Notes: generated by a model not told the origin, from the letters alone. DNA of 64,000 bases from Campylobacter concisus (GCF_003048875.2 NZ_CP049264.1:124001-188000); one strand, 5' to 3'. Counted from the first letter of the stretch, positions 34,258 to 43,833 are shown. Numbers and translations are program-made.

Positions 34258-37200
34258 CTTTTTTTGCTCCCTTTTTCCAGTATTTTTCATTTAAATTTTC
34301 AAGCAAATAGTAAAACAACGGCACGAAAAATATCGCTATTGTTGTTGATGCGATCATACCGCCAACCACGCCAGTTCCTAGTGAGTGGCGAGATGCAGCG
34401 CCTGCGCCTGTGCTGATAACCATCGGGAAAACGCCTAAAGTAAATGCGATCGAGGTCATTACGATAGGTCTAAAGCGAAGTTTGGCCGCATTTATCGCTG
34501 CGTCAAATATACTCTTTCCACTCTCGCGCTCTTGCATCGCAAATTCTACGATCAATATGGCGTTTTTGGCCGCTAGACCGATGAGTAGCAAGAGTCCGAT
34601 CTCAAAGTAGATATCGTTTGTTAGCCCTCTTAACCAAACAGCTAGCAACGAGCCAAATACTGCAAACGGCACGGCAGTGATGACTGCAAGTGGGATGAGC
34701 CATCTTTCGTACTGAGCCGCAAGGATCAAAAAGACAAAGACCATACCAAAGATAAAGGCGACCGTGCCTGTTCCTTGAGAATTTACCTCTTGATACGCAG
34801 TTCCAGCCCAGCTTATAGCGTAGTCGTCGCTACTTAGCGTGTCATTTACGACCTCTTGGATCGCCCTTATCGCATCACCTGATGTGTAGCCAGGTTTTGG
34901 ATCGCCCATGATCTTAGCCGCTGGAAAGAGGTTAAATCTATCAACGATATCAGGTCCTATCGATCTTGTAAGCGTCGCTACTGAATTTAATGGCACCATC
35001 TCGCCCTCATTTGAGCGGACGAAAATCTTTCTTAGATCCTCAGGGTTGTTTCTAAAGTTATCACTCGCCCTTGCATATACGCGGTAAGATTTACCAGCAA
35101 GGTTGAAGTCATTTATGTAGTAAGAGCCAAAAGTAGCCGCTATCGTGCTAAAAATTTCACTCTCGCTTACGCCAAATAGCCTTGCTTTCTCTTTATCAAC
35201 AGTTATCTTAAACTGGCGGTAGTTTGTCTCAAGCGTAGTTCTCACATTTGTTAGCTCAGGTCTTGCATTTGCTGCTGCAGTTACCTTTCTAGCGTCTGCT
35301 TCTATCTCGTTGTAGCTCTTGCCACTTTTGTTTTGTAGATACATTTCAAAGCCGCCAGTCATTGATAGACCCATGATAGGTGGCACGTTTACGACGAAGG
35401 TCATTGAGTTTTTAGAGCCCCAAAGCATGCCATTAAACTGACCTACCAAAGCATCTGCGCCGTCTGTTGCACCTTTTCTTTCGTTCCAGTCTTTTAGCTT
35501 GACAAAGCTAATGGCTGAGTTTTCCCTAAGCGAGCTAGCTAGCATATCATAGCCTGCAAAGCCCATGGTAAATTCGACATTTGGATTGCTCAAAATGGCG
35601 TTACTAATAGATTTTACCTCTTCTTTAGTCTTTAGCATATTTGTTGAAGGTGGAAGTGAGGTGATAACCATCAAAGCGCCCTTGTCTTCTGAAGGCACAA
35701 GCCCTTTTGGCACCTTTTGAAACAAGCCATACGTAGCAAATCCCATTATGCCAATTACTATAAAGCTAATGATGACGTGTTTTAAAATTTTTGCCACGCC
35801 TGCTGTAAAGAGCCTAGTGCTAAAGTCAAAGAAGTCATTAAATTTCTGAACTATCCAAAATGGCTTGCTCTCTTGCTTTTTAAGCATAACTGCACAAAGC
35901 GCTGGCGTAAGAGTAAGAGCGACAAAGCCTGAGATACAAACAGCAACGACAAGTGTTAGTGCAAACTGCTTTTGTATAACGCCGACAAAGCCCTCCATAA
36001 ATGAAACTGGCACGAAAACCGCGCAAAGTACGAGCACGATAGAGATGACTGGAGTTTGCACCTCTTCCATCGCCTTAAATGTCGCGTCTTTTACGCTTAT
36101 CTCTTTATCTTCATGCAAAATTCTCTCGACGTTTTCTATAACGATGATCGCGTCATCCACGACGATACCGATGGCTAGGATCAGGGCAAAAAGTGTGATC
36201 AAATTTATACTAAAGCCCATCACATAAAGCCCGCCAAATGTGCCTATGATAGAGACTGGCACAGCAAGCATCGGTATGATGGTAGCTCTAAAGCTCTTTA
36301 AGAAGAAGTACATTACGATAAGAACTAGCACCATCGCTTCTACGAAAGTTTTTATAACTTCGTCTATTGAGACGGTGATAAATTCAGTTGGGTTGTAGGC
36401 TATCGTGTGCTCTAGGCCAACTGGATAGGTTTTCTTTAGCTCTTCAAGCTTTGCTTTGACCGCTTCAGCAGTTGCAAGTGCGTTTGCGTCGTTTTGTAAA
36501 AATAGCAAAAGTGGCACTGCTGGCTTGCCATTTAGCATAGCTTCAGATGCGTAGCTAGCAGCTCCAAGCTCGACTGTGGCGACCTCTTTTAGCTTGACAA
36601 CTGTGCCGTTATCACTTTTTATCAAAATTTCACCAAACTGCTTTGGATCTTTAAAACGTCCTTCAGAAACTACTGAATAAACATAAGGATTCTCGCCCTT
36701 TGATGGCTGCTCGCCGATCTTGCCAGCGGCGTATTGTGAGTTTTGAATTTTTACTTGTGAGATGACATCGCTTGGAGTTAGTTTAAACTGAGCGAGTTTG
36801 TCTGGCTTTAGCCAAATTCTCATCGAGTACTCTTTGTTGCCAATTAGCACTGTATCACCGATGCCATTTACCCTTTTGATCGCGTCAGCAATGTTTAAAT
36901 TTACATAGTTATATAGCTCAACTTGGTTCATATTTGGATTTGTAAAGCCAACTACTTGAAGGATCGAGCCACTTCTTTCGCGCACCGTTACGCCCATACT
37001 TTGCACCTCTTGAGGCAATCTTGAAAGGGCAGCTTGCACGCGGTTATTTACATCGATCGTTGCTTGTTTTGCTGACGAGCCGATCTTAAAATATACGCTT
37101 ATATTCATAGTACCTGCAGAGCTTGAGGTGCTTTGCATATAAAGCATATTTTCAACGCCATTTATCTGATCTTCAATGGCACTTGCGACTGAGTCAGCGA

Positions 37201-37372
37201 TCGTCTGTGCATCAGCACCGCTATATGTCGCACTTACAGAGACAGTAGGCGGTGTAAGACTTGGATACTCCTCTATAGGAAGCCCTTTGATACCCATAAA
37301 ACCTGCTATAACTATGATGATAGATATAACAGTTGCAAATATCGGGCGGTTTATGAAAAATCTTGAAAACAT
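34247..37372 (-). CDS. cmeB: CmeB, RND multidrug efflux transporter
   Basis: 1041 residues, the full length of the HAE1 RND family. Twelve membrane helices flank two large periplasmic loops. The proton-relay pair of Asp in helix 4 is present (GIVVDDAIIVIENVER), as is the conserved N terminus (FFINRPIFATVISIIIVIAG). It drives drug and bile-salt export by proton antiport and assembles as a trimer in the inner membrane. It lies 10 bp after cmeA. Confidence 0.96.
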   Translation of the reverse strand: MFSRFFINRPIFATVISIIIVIAGFMGIKGLPIEEYPSLTPPTVSVSATYSGADAQTIADSVASAIEDQINGVENMLYMQSTSSSAGTMNISVYFKIGSSAKQATIDVNNRVQAALSRLPQEVQSMGVTVRERSGSILQVVGFTNPNMNQVELYNYVNLNIADAIKRVNGIGDTVLIGNKEYSMRIWLKPDKLAQFKLTPSDVISQVKIQNSQYAAGKIGEQPSKGENPYVYSVVSEGRFKDPKQFGEILIKSDNGTVVKLKEVATVELGAASYASEAMLNGKPAVPLLLFLQNDANALATAEAVKAKLEELKKTYPVGLEHTIAYNPTEFITVSIDEVIKTFVEAMVLVLIVMYFFLKSFRATIIPMLAVPVSIIGTFGGLYVMGFSINLITLFALILAIGIVVDDAIIVIENVERILHEDKEISVKDATFKAMEEVQTPVISIVLVLCAVFVPVSFMEGFVGVIQKQFALTLVVAVCISGFVALTLTPALCAVMLKKQESKPFWIVQKFNDFFDFSTRLFTAGVAKILKHVIISFIVIGIMGFATYGLFQKVPKGLVPSEDKGALMVITSLPPSTNMLKTKEEVKSISNAILSNPNVEFTMGFAGYDMLASSLRENSAISFVKLKDWNERKGATDGADALVGQFNGMLWGSKNSMTFVVNVPPIMGLSMTGGFEMYLQNKSGKSYNEIEADARKVTAAANARPELTNVRTTLETNYRQFKITVDKEKARLFGVSESEIFSTIAATFGSYYINDFNLAGKSYRVYARASDNFRNNPEDLRKIFVRSNEGEMVPLNSVATLTRSIGPDIVDRFNLFPAAKIMGDPKPGYTSGDAIRAIQEVVNDTLSSDDYAISWAGTAYQEVNSQGTGTVAFIFGMVFVFLILAAQYERWLIPLAVITAVPFAVFGSLLAVWLRGLTNDIYFEIGLLLLIGLAAKNAILIVEFAMQERESGKSIFDAAINAAKLRFRPIVMTSIAFTLGVFPMVISTGAGAASRHSLGTGVVGGMIASTTIAIFFVPLFYYLLENLNEKYWKKGAKKDEK

Positions 37373-37382
37373 CTATCTGCCT

Positions 37383-38540
37383 TTACTTGCTACTTGTAGC
37401 GTTTGCATCTTTATTTAAGAAATTTGCGCTTAGGTCTTTGTCAGTTTCAACTGGTGCGCCAACTCCGATTTTAAGGAAGTTACTAACTATTATCTTATCG
37501 CCCTCCTCAAGACCCTCAGTCACTACGATCATATCTTTTGTTTGATATCCTGTTTTTACATTTTTTTGGCCTACTTTGCCATCTTTTACGACCAAAACAT
37601 AAGTGTTTGTAGCGCTTTGTTGAAGGGCAACTTGTGGGATGTTAAAGGCATTTTTTTGAACAAATCCGCTCATCTTTATATGACCAAACGCACCTGGTAA
37701 AATTTTACCTTCACTATTATCAAAGCTAGCCTTTGCCAAAATGCTGCCAGTTGCGGTATTTACGACATTATCTATAAAAGTCACTTTGCCAGTGAAATCT
37801 TTATTATTTAAATTTAAGACAGCCTCGCTATTTAGTTGCTGCCAAGCGCCACTATCTAAATTTGCTTTTCTGCTTAGATTATCCACGTCTGCGATGTAAA
37901 AGTCAGCTTCGATCGGATTTATCTTAGTTAGTCTTACAAGTTTTGTTTGGCTTGCTATGACAAGTGAGCCAACATCGACTTTATTATCGCCCACTACGCC
38001 GTCAAATGGAGCTACTATGCTTGTGTAGCCTAGATCTATTTTTGCACTTTTTAAATTTGCTTTTGCGCTTACTAAATTTGCATTTGCGATATCGTAAGCT
38101 GCAACGGCTGCGTCGTAGTCTTTTTGAGAGACTGCATTTTTCTTATAAAGGGCAGAAATTCTTTTAAACTCAGTCTCGGCATTTTTTAAATTTGCATTTG
38201 CAACGCCAACAGCTGCGTCAAGTGAGTCGTAGCTGGCTTGATATTTCTCTGGATCTATGAGAAATAGCTTCTCTCCAGCCTTTACCTTATCGCCAGGCTT
38301 AAAAAACTGCTTTATGATCGTGCCGCCAACCTTTGGATAGATGATGACATCTTGGTTACTTGTAACTGTGGCCGTGTAGTCAAAGCTAATAGGCACATCT
38401 GTTTTTTGTGCAACAAATATATCAACATGAGATGTTGGCATCTGGCGGCCAGCAGCAGCCTTTTTGTCGCTACTTTCAAAGCAGCCAGAAAGCAAAAAAA
38501 CGGCAGCTGAAAGCATAAGAAAACTTTTAAATTTCAACAT
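37383..38540 (-). CDS. cmeA: CmeA, periplasmic adaptor of the RND pump
   Basis: 385 residues. Lipoprotein signal with lipobox LLSGC (Cys20). The order of lipoyl half-motif (VIIYPKVGGTIIKQFFKPGD), coiled-coil hairpin (about 100-170), second lipoyl half (IVAPFDGVVGDNKVDVGSLV) and beta-barrel and membrane-proximal domains is that of AcrA/MexA adaptors. It bridges CmeB and CmeC. First gene of the operon, directly downstream of the CmeR-type operator. Confidence 0.95.
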   Translation of the reverse strand: MLKFKSFLMLSAAVFLLSGCFESSDKKAAAGRQMPTSHVDIFVAQKTDVPISFDYTATVTSNQDVIIYPKVGGTIIKQFFKPGDKVKAGEKLFLIDPEKYQASYDSLDAAVGVANANLKNAETEFKRISALYKKNAVSQKDYDAAVAAYDIANANLVSAKANLKSAKIDLGYTSIVAPFDGVVGDNKVDVGSLVIASQTKLVRLTKINPIEADFYIADVDNLSRKANLDSGAWQQLNSEAVLNLNNKDFTGKVTFIDNVVNTATGSILAKASFDNSEGKILPGAFGHIKMSGFVQKNAFNIPQVALQQSATNTYVLVVKDGKVGQKNVKTGYQTKDMIVVTEGLEEGDKIIVSNFLKIGVGAPVETDKDLSANFLNKDANATSSK

Positions 38541-38583
38541 AAAAACCTCTCTTAATTTTAAATTTTAATCCCAAATTTAGTTT

Positions 38584-38599
38584 TGTAATTTTCATTACA
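38584..38599 (-). promoter_or_regulatory. CmeR-type operator upstream of cmeA
   Basis: TGTAAT-TTTC-ATTACA, a perfect 6-bp inverted repeat with a 4-base spacer, lies in the 107-bp gap between cmeR and cmeA, about 45 bp before the cmeA start. As I recall it, the C. jejuni CmeR site is TGTAATAAATATTACA: same arms and same 16-bp length, different spacer. This implies repression of cmeABC by the adjacent TetR regulator. Confidence 0.8.
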
Positions 38600-38647
38600 A
38601 AATTTTAAATGCCATGAATATAACCAAAAATAAATTAAAAGTCAATT

Positions 38648-39274
38648 CTACTTCTTAATAATGCCATTTAAAAATAGCTCCACGCACAAAGCAACGTGCT
38701 CTTCACGCTCTTTTTTGCTTAGTTTTGGCTCTTTGTTTATCATAAGCGAGTCGAAGTAATAAAGACCAATTACATTTTTCATAAAGCACTTTGCGGCAAA
38801 TTTGACTGTAAATTTTGGATTAAGCTCGGCTTTTACCTCATCTCTTTCAAAGAAATTTATAAGCACAAGATCGATCCTATTTAAAATTTGATCTAAAAAT
38901 ACCCTGCCAAGTTTGCCGCCATTTTTAGAGCCCTCGCTCATCATTATCCTACCAAGTGAGATATTTTTCTTGGTGCAGATGATAGAAAAAATAATGGTTG
39001 CAAATTTGGTTAAAAACTCCTCCAAGCTGTGAGAAATTTTAAGATCTATCTTCTCATCGATCTCTTTTATAAGAGCGTTTATCTCTTGCTCGATGATCGC
39101 TTGAAAAAGCCCCTCTTTGCTCTCAAAAAATGTGTAAATGCTAGCAAGCGAGCCGCCACTTATCGCCACGATATCGCTAAGGCTTGTCTTTTCGTAGCCA
39201 TTTTTTAAAAATAGATCAAGCGCTGTTTTTACGATGAGCTCGTATCGTTTTTTGCCTTTTTCTGAGATCGCCAT
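38648..39274 (-). CDS. cmeR: CmeR, TetR-family repressor of the efflux operon
   Basis: 208 residues from ATG 39274, which has GGGAAG just upstream; a GTG at 39286 would add four residues. The N-terminal TetR helix-turn-helix is clear (about 10-55: KTALDLFLKNGYEKTSLSDI, then GGSLASIYTFFESKEGLF). The C-terminal ligand domain (60-208) is helical and diverged, as usual. Same orientation and position relative to cmeA as in C. jejuni. Probably represses cmeABC until bile salts or drugs bind. Confidence 0.88.
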   Translation of the reverse strand: MAISEKGKKRYELIVKTALDLFLKNGYEKTSLSDIVAISGGSLASIYTFFESKEGLFQAIIEQEINALIKEIDEKIDLKISHSLEEFLTKFATIIFSIICTKKNISLGRIMMSEGSKNGGKLGRVFLDQILNRIDLVLINFFERDEVKAELNPKFTVKFAAKCFMKNVIGLYYFDSLMINKEPKLSKKEREEHVALCVELFLNGIIKK

Positions 39275-39304
39275 TTCACTTCCCACTAAATTTTCGTCAT
39301 TTTA

Positions 39305-40630
39305 TCATCTTTTAGGATAGATAAAGGTGCTAGCTCTTTGCACGCTGATAGTTGGCTCGTCAGTGGCGTAAGCTTTTATATTTATATGTTTTAAAAGATC
39401 TTTTTCGCTTGTGTTTTCATTTTTTGATTTTAGCGTGACGATTACCTTTTGCTTTGCGCCAGCTTTTAGTGTAAAAGGCTTATTTGGACGAGAAATTTCT
39501 ATGCTTTTATCATCTATCTCAAAGTAAAATTTATGATCCTTGCTTTGGGTATTTTGCACTAAAAATACATAAGAATTTTCAACCTCGTCTTGATCTAAAA
39601 CCTTGTAAAGCTCGCTTGTTCTATTTATATTTAAAAGCATGCTCTCTTTTTTACCGCTCATCAGCGCTGCAGCTACCAAAACTACGCACAAAATGACAAG
39701 ATAAGCAACCGTTCTAAATCTAAAAATTTTCACCTTTTTATTTTCATTTTGAGAATTTATACTTCTCCACTCGATGAGCGAGCTTTCGTTAAAATGCCCC
39801 ATCACTTTAGCGCACGCGTCACTACACTCAAGGCAGTTTATGCACTCAAGCTGCATGCCTTTTCTTATATCTATATGCGTCGGGCATATCCTTACGCAGG
39901 CCTCGCACCCAGTGCAAAGTGCGCCTTCTTCTTTTGGCTTTTTAAATTTCTCACGGCCATCATATATGACGCCGCCTCGTTTTTGATTATAAATAACCTG
40001 GATCGTGTCGCTATCAAACATAACTGACTGCACCCTCGCATACGGGCAGACATAGACGCAGAAATTTTCTTTTAAAATGACCACGTCATAGACTAGCCAA
40101 GCAGCTATGCTAAGCCAAAATGCAAGTAAAATTTTATGTTCGCTTGGCTCGCTTATATAGGCTAAAAACTCAAATGGCGGCACAAAAAACCACATGAAAT
40201 TTGCAGCTATGATAAGGGCTAAAACGCACCAAATTCCAACAGCTAATGCACGCTTAAAAATTTGACCTTGTGGCTCATTTTGTTTGTTTTGTATGTTTTT
40301 TCTGATCTTTAAAATTTTAGTCTGCAAAAGGTCACGAAAGAGCGTTCTAAAAATGGTCTGCGGACAGCTCCAGCCACACCAGATACGCCCTGCAAGCGTC
40401 GTTAGGAAAAATATAGTCAAAAACAAAGTGATAAACAAAAACGGCAGCAAATATAGCTCTTGCATATCAAATTTTGTAAAAAATAGATCAACTCTGCTCT
40501 TATCAAAACTTAGCAAAAATAGCTGCGCGTCATTTATCCTGATAAATGGCAAAATAAATACAAATAGCGTGATACAGGCAAAAAAAATGTAACGCCTCTT
40601 GGCGTAGGTAAGATGAACATCCTTTGACAT
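39305..40630 (-). CDS. ccoG: CcoG (RdxA/FixG), cytochrome cbb3 oxidase assembly ferredoxin
   Basis: 441 residues from ATG 40630 (AAGG site upstream), preferred over 40663. Membrane helices lie in the first 200 residues, with the CGWSCPQ motif near residue 85. Then come two [4Fe-4S] clusters (CTGCEACVRICP and CINCLECSDACAKV), and a C-terminal Ig-like periplasmic domain after the last helix (about 325-345). CcoG reduces copper for delivery to the cbb3 oxidase. It sits beside cmeR as in C. jejuni. Confidence 0.93.
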   Translation of the reverse strand: MSKDVHLTYAKRRYIFFACITLFVFILPFIRINDAQLFLLSFDKSRVDLFFTKFDMQELYLLPFLFITLFLTIFFLTTLAGRIWCGWSCPQTIFRTLFRDLLQTKILKIRKNIQNKQNEPQGQIFKRALAVGIWCVLALIIAANFMWFFVPPFEFLAYISEPSEHKILLAFWLSIAAWLVYDVVILKENFCVYVCPYARVQSVMFDSDTIQVIYNQKRGGVIYDGREKFKKPKEEGALCTGCEACVRICPTHIDIRKGMQLECINCLECSDACAKVMGHFNESSLIEWRSINSQNENKKVKIFRFRTVAYLVILCVVLVAAALMSGKKESMLLNINRTSELYKVLDQDEVENSYVFLVQNTQSKDHKFYFEIDDKSIEISRPNKPFTLKAGAKQKVIVTLKSKNENTSEKDLLKHINIKAYATDEPTISVQRASTFIYPKR

Positions 40631-40734
40631 GGTAAGCCTTTTTGATTTTTTGTGATTATACATTAAAACCGCTTTAAACCCATTTTTGCCCTTTTTTTAA
40701 GCTATATTTTTACAAATTCTTTAAAGGAGCGTGC

Positions 40735-42210
40735 ATGATTTCTAGACGAAAATTCATAAAGACAAGTTTAGCAGCCACAACACTAGCTGCTTTAAATTTA
40801 GAGGCGTCACAAAACGAGCCAAAATGGGATAAAGAATTTGACGTACTTATCGTTGGTAGCGGACTTAGCGCAAATGTTGCTGGTATAGTTCTGGCAGAGG
40901 CTGGACTAAAGGTAGCGCTGATTGAAAAGATGTCAAGGCTTGGTGGCAACTCAGTCATCTCACAGCTTGACTTTGCATGCGTTGGATCAGACGAACAGGT
41001 AAATGCTGGCATAAAAGACTCCATAGAACTTTTTGTCAAAGACCTAAACAAAGCAGGTAAGGGTTTTAACGACGTTGCGCAATCTCTACGCATAGCTGAA
41101 AATTCGAAACGATCGTATGAATTTGTAAAGGCAAGAGGTGTTAAATTTGCTAGCAAGCTAAAACATCTTGGCGGACATAGCGTAGCCAGAAGCTTAGAGA
41201 CAGATGGCGGCGGTGGAGCGTTTGTTCAGACTTTAAATTCGCACTTTGAAAGTAAAGGCGGGGCAAGTCTTAAGCGCGTAAAGGCTGATGAGATTATATT
41301 TGACGAGAGCGGCAAGGTAATAGGCCTAAAGGTGAGAGAAGAGTATAAATTTGATAAGAGCTTGGCTGATGACGACATACAAAACACAACAGGCGATAGC
41401 AAATTTTACAAAGCAAATAAAGCTGTCATCTTTGCAAGTGGTGGATATTCGGCAGATAAGGCATTTAAAGCTGCTCAAAATCCAAGACTAGCTCTTGCTA
41501 AAACACCTTCAAATCCAGGCGCAACAGCTGGTGCTTTAAAGATGATGCTAGCAGCTGGAGCAACGCCTATTCAGCTAAGTCTTGGTAGGTACTCTTTTGG
41601 GATCCCAACTGAAGACCTGGTCTTTTCAATGATAGTCGATGGTAAAAACTCAAAAAGGTTTATGAACGAAGATGGCGATAGGCAGGGCTTGTCGGATAAA
41701 ATTTTAGAAAATATGCAAGATAATAACTCAGATAAATTTGCAGTGATAATCTTCGATGAGGTCGGCTTTGGAAGCAGTCATGATCCAAAAAGACTAAACA
41801 AATTTGTGGAAGATGGAAAGATGAAGAAATTTCAAAATTTAGATGAGTTGGCAAAGGAATTTGGGCTAAATTTAGAAGCTTTAAACAGCGAGATCAAGCG
41901 ATATAATGAAAATATAGAGAAAAAAGATGATAGTGACTTTAAAAAAGATATAAGTAAGGTAAATACTATCTCAAAAGCTCCGTTTTACGCGATGCTAGCA
42001 GCTCCTGGTATAAGCTATACACCAGGCGGAGTAAGGGTTAGTTTAAATTTTGAAGTTTTAGCTTTGAAAGATAATATGCCTATTAAAAATTTATATGCCA
42101 TAGGCGAAGCAACAGGTGGAATTCACGGCTATGCAAGACTGACAAGTTGCTCTACGCCAGACTGCATTAGCTCTGGTTTGATAGCTGCTGAGCATATTTT
42201 GAAAGCTTAA
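40735..42210 (+). CDS. Tat-exported fumarate reductase-like flavoprotein
   Basis: 491 residues. A twin-arginine signal (SRRKFIK, then a short hydrophobic stretch to about residue 24) predicts export as a folded, FAD-loaded protein. FAD-binding GSGLSA at 41-46, and family motif GGIHGYARL near 461-469. The fumarate reductase catalytic Arg appears kept (R316 in NEDGDRQG) and so does R468. At the position where flavocytochrome c has HHTMGG this protein has SYTPGG (Tyr428), so the substrate may differ from fumarate. No haem-binding CxxCH is present, so an external cytochrome must donate electrons. Has AAAGGAG ribosome site. Possible urocanate-, methacrylate- or fumarate-type reductase. Confidence 0.85.
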   Translation: MISRRKFIKTSLAATTLAALNLEASQNEPKWDKEFDVLIVGSGLSANVAGIVLAEAGLKVALIEKMSRLGGNSVISQLDFACVGSDEQVNAGIKDSIELFVKDLNKAGKGFNDVAQSLRIAENSKRSYEFVKARGVKFASKLKHLGGHSVARSLETDGGGGAFVQTLNSHFESKGGASLKRVKADEIIFDESGKVIGLKVREEYKFDKSLADDDIQNTTGDSKFYKANKAVIFASGGYSADKAFKAAQNPRLALAKTPSNPGATAGALKMMLAAGATPIQLSLGRYSFGIPTEDLVFSMIVDGKNSKRFMNEDGDRQGLSDKILENMQDNNSDKFAVIIFDEVGFGSSHDPKRLNKFVEDGKMKKFQNLDELAKEFGLNLEALNSEIKRYNENIEKKDDSDFKKDISKVNTISKAPFYAMLAAPGISYTPGGVRVSLNFEVLALKDNMPIKNLYAIGEATGGIHGYARLTSCSTPDCISSGLIAAEHILKA

Positions 42211-42227
42211 ATTTATAAAAAACAGAC

Positions 42228-42233
42228 TATACT
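42228..42233 (+). promoter_or_regulatory. possible -10 element for rpsU
   Basis: TATACT in the 58-bp gap upstream of rpsU. A match of 5 of 6 to TATAAT at a suitable distance from the start. Pattern only. Confidence 0.35.
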
Positions 42234-42268
42234 CACGGCTTATTTTAATCTGAAAGGTGGTGAGGACG

Positions 42269-42481
42269 TTGCCTGGTATTAAGGTACATCCTAACGAGTC
42301 ATTTGACGAGGGTTACAGAAAGTTTAAAAAACAAACTGACCGTAACTTAGTCGTTACTGAAGCAAGAGCTAGACGCTTCTTTGAGCCTAAGACTGAGATC
42401 CGCAAGAAACAAAAAATTGCAGCTCGCAAGAAAATGCTTAAACGTCTTTATATGCTTAGACGCTACGAGTCAAGACTCTAA
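42269..42481 (+). CDS. rpsU: Ribosomal protein S21
   Basis: 70 residues starting at TTG 42269, chosen because it gives the conserved start (M)[19 protein letters not shown], and because the upstream AAAGGTGGTGAGG is the ribosome site; the in-frame GTGs at 42257 and 42260 lie inside that site. The whole protein matches epsilonproteobacterial S21, with the basic C-terminal tail [19 protein letters not shown]21 is part of the 30S platform near the anti-Shine-Dalgarno. Single gene with its own terminator. Confidence 0.95.
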   Translation: MPGIKVHPNESFDEGYRKFKKQTDRNLVVTEARARRFFEPKTEIRKKQKIAARKKMLKRLYMLRRYESRL

Positions 42482-42488
42482 AACCAAG

Positions 42489-42513
42489 ACAAAGAGGGCT
42501 TTGCTCTCTTTGT
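42489..42513 (+). terminator. rpsU terminator
   Basis: ACAAAGAG and CTCTTTGT form an 8-bp stem around a short GC-containing loop, 8 bp after the rpsU stop and followed by TTT. Good intrinsic terminator. Confidence 0.75.
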
Positions 42514-42540
42514 TTAACTCTTCTTTTAGCCTTATTTTTT

Positions 42541-42546
42541 TATAAT
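42541..42546 (+). promoter_or_regulatory. predicted -10 element for the downstream DNA-binding protein operon
   Basis: TATAAT preceded by a run of seven T, about 39 bp before the ATG at 42585. Good match to the Campylobacter sigma-70 pattern. Confidence 0.5.
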
Positions 42547-42584
42547 CAAAGCAATTTTTTTATTTTATTTTAAACGGAAATCCG

Positions 42585-43217
42585 ATGCAAAAGCTAGCTG
42601 TAAATGAAGCTGCAGAAATTTTAGGCATAACAAAAGAAGCAGTATATAATAGAATCCGCCGAGGCTCGTTAAAAACGGTCATTGAAAATGGCACTAAATT
42701 TGTCATCCTTGACGAGGAGCCAAGTAGCGAAAAACCCACAAAAACCGCCCCAAAAAGCACAAAAACTAAATCCCAAAACGACGAGTTTGTAAGTTATTTG
42801 CTAAATGAGCTAAATGAGCTTAAGAGCTTAAATTTAAACTTACAAGCCGACAAAGACAGGCTTTTTAAAGAAAAAGAGCAGATGCTCATTGAGCGCAAAA
42901 ATGAAATTTTGCAAATTTACAAGGACAGAGACGAGAAGCTCATGCAGTTTCTAAATGCTATGCAAAGGCCACTTTTAGCACCTAAAAACGAAAGTGCCGC
43001 AAGCGAAGTGGCGATAGATGCGCAGATAGAGGACGAATCAAAATGGATAAATTTAAGCGAATATCTAAAGGAGTTAAATTTAAAGCCAAAAGCGACAAAA
43101 AAGATCAGTGAAAAGATAATAAAAGCGATACATCACTCCAAATTTATCAAATTTAAACGCGGCGTGATACTTGTTAGAAGACATAAAAATTTAAAAGAGT
43201 TGATAGGAGAGATATGA
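42585..43217 (+). CDS. coiled-coil DNA-binding protein with helix-turn-helix
   Basis: 210 residues. The N terminus (KLAVNEAAEILGITKEAVYNRIRRGSLKTV) is a MerR/excisionase-type helix-turn-helix (residues 3-45). A Lys/Pro/Thr-rich linker and then a coiled coil (about 65-125, ELNELKSLNLNLQADKDRLF) suggest dimerisation. The C-terminal part (about 145-210) is basic. Its stop overlaps the start of the UPF0323 lipoprotein gene by ATGA, hinting at co-regulation with envelope genes. Target unknown. Confidence 0.8.
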   Translation: MQKLAVNEAAEILGITKEAVYNRIRRGSLKTVIENGTKFVILDEEPSSEKPTKTAPKSTKTKSQNDEFVSYLLNELNELKSLNLNLQADKDRLFKEKEQMLIERKNEILQIYKDRDEKLMQFLNAMQRPLLAPKNESAASEVAIDAQIEDESKWINLSEYLKELNLKPKATKKISEKIIKAIHHSKFIKFKRGVILVRRHKNLKELIGEI

Positions 43218-43831
43218 AACACATTAAAAAGATAGCAACTTATGCTGCGGTTGGGGGATTTGGTGCCATTATAATGGCTGGACTTGCTGGTTGCGGGAGC
43301 GACGATGGCGGTAATGAAAACGCACTAAATGAAGTTGCGCAAAAAAACGGCGCCTTTGTCATCATCGAAGAGAGTGCACCTGGCGTTTATAAAATTTTAG
43401 AAGAGTACCCAAGCACCGAAACTAGGGTCGTGCTAAAAGATATAAACGGCACCGAGCGCGTGCTAAGCAAAGAGGAGATCGATAAGCTTCTAGCGCAAGC
43501 AAACGCAAAGATCGACAACAACACTTCAAATTTGACAAGAACTAGCGATGCACAGCTAAGTAGCGGCGGGCTAAGCCTTGGCGAGACGATCCTTGCCTCA
43601 GCAGCTGGCGCGATACTTGGTAGCTGGATAGGCAGTAAGCTCTTTGGTAACCAAAATTTCCAAGCAAATCGCCAAAGCACATATAAAAATCCAAGTGCCT
43701 ACACAAGAAGTGTGGATAGCTTTAACAAGCAAAAAGCGGCAAATTCTGCTGCAAGAAGTAGTGGCGGTAAGAGCGGATTTTTCGGTGGTGGCTCAAAGTC
43801 AGGCTCTAGTTCATCAAGCTTTGGAGGCTGA
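43214..43831 (+). CDS. UPF0323 lipoprotein, copy 1
   Basis: 205 residues. Lipobox MAGLAGC (Cys27) after an Ala/Gly-rich signal. A conserved globular part (NEVAQKNGAFVIIEESAPGVYKILEEYP) is followed by a glycine-zipper segment (SLGETILASAAGAILGSWIG, about 118-137) and a Ser/Gly-rich tail. It corresponds to Cj0371-type proteins of C. jejuni, whose role I recall only as possibly affecting motility or virulence. Overlaps the upstream gene by ATGA. One of two tandem copies. Confidence 0.85.
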   Translation: MKHIKKIATYAAVGGFGAIIMAGLAGCGSDDGGNENALNEVAQKNGAFVIIEESAPGVYKILEEYPSTETRVVLKDINGTERVLSKEEIDKLLAQANAKIDNNTSNLTRTSDAQLSSGGLSLGETILASAAGAILGSWIGSKLFGNQNFQANRQSTYKNPSAYTRSVDSFNKQKAANSAARSSGGKSGFFGGGSKSGSSSSSFGG

Positions 43832-43833
43832 AA

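Noticed and set aside
40710-41156. 148-codon minus-strand frame in the flavoprotein gene
   Set aside because: Antisense of the Tat signal and FAD-binding region; no ribosome site and no known motif.
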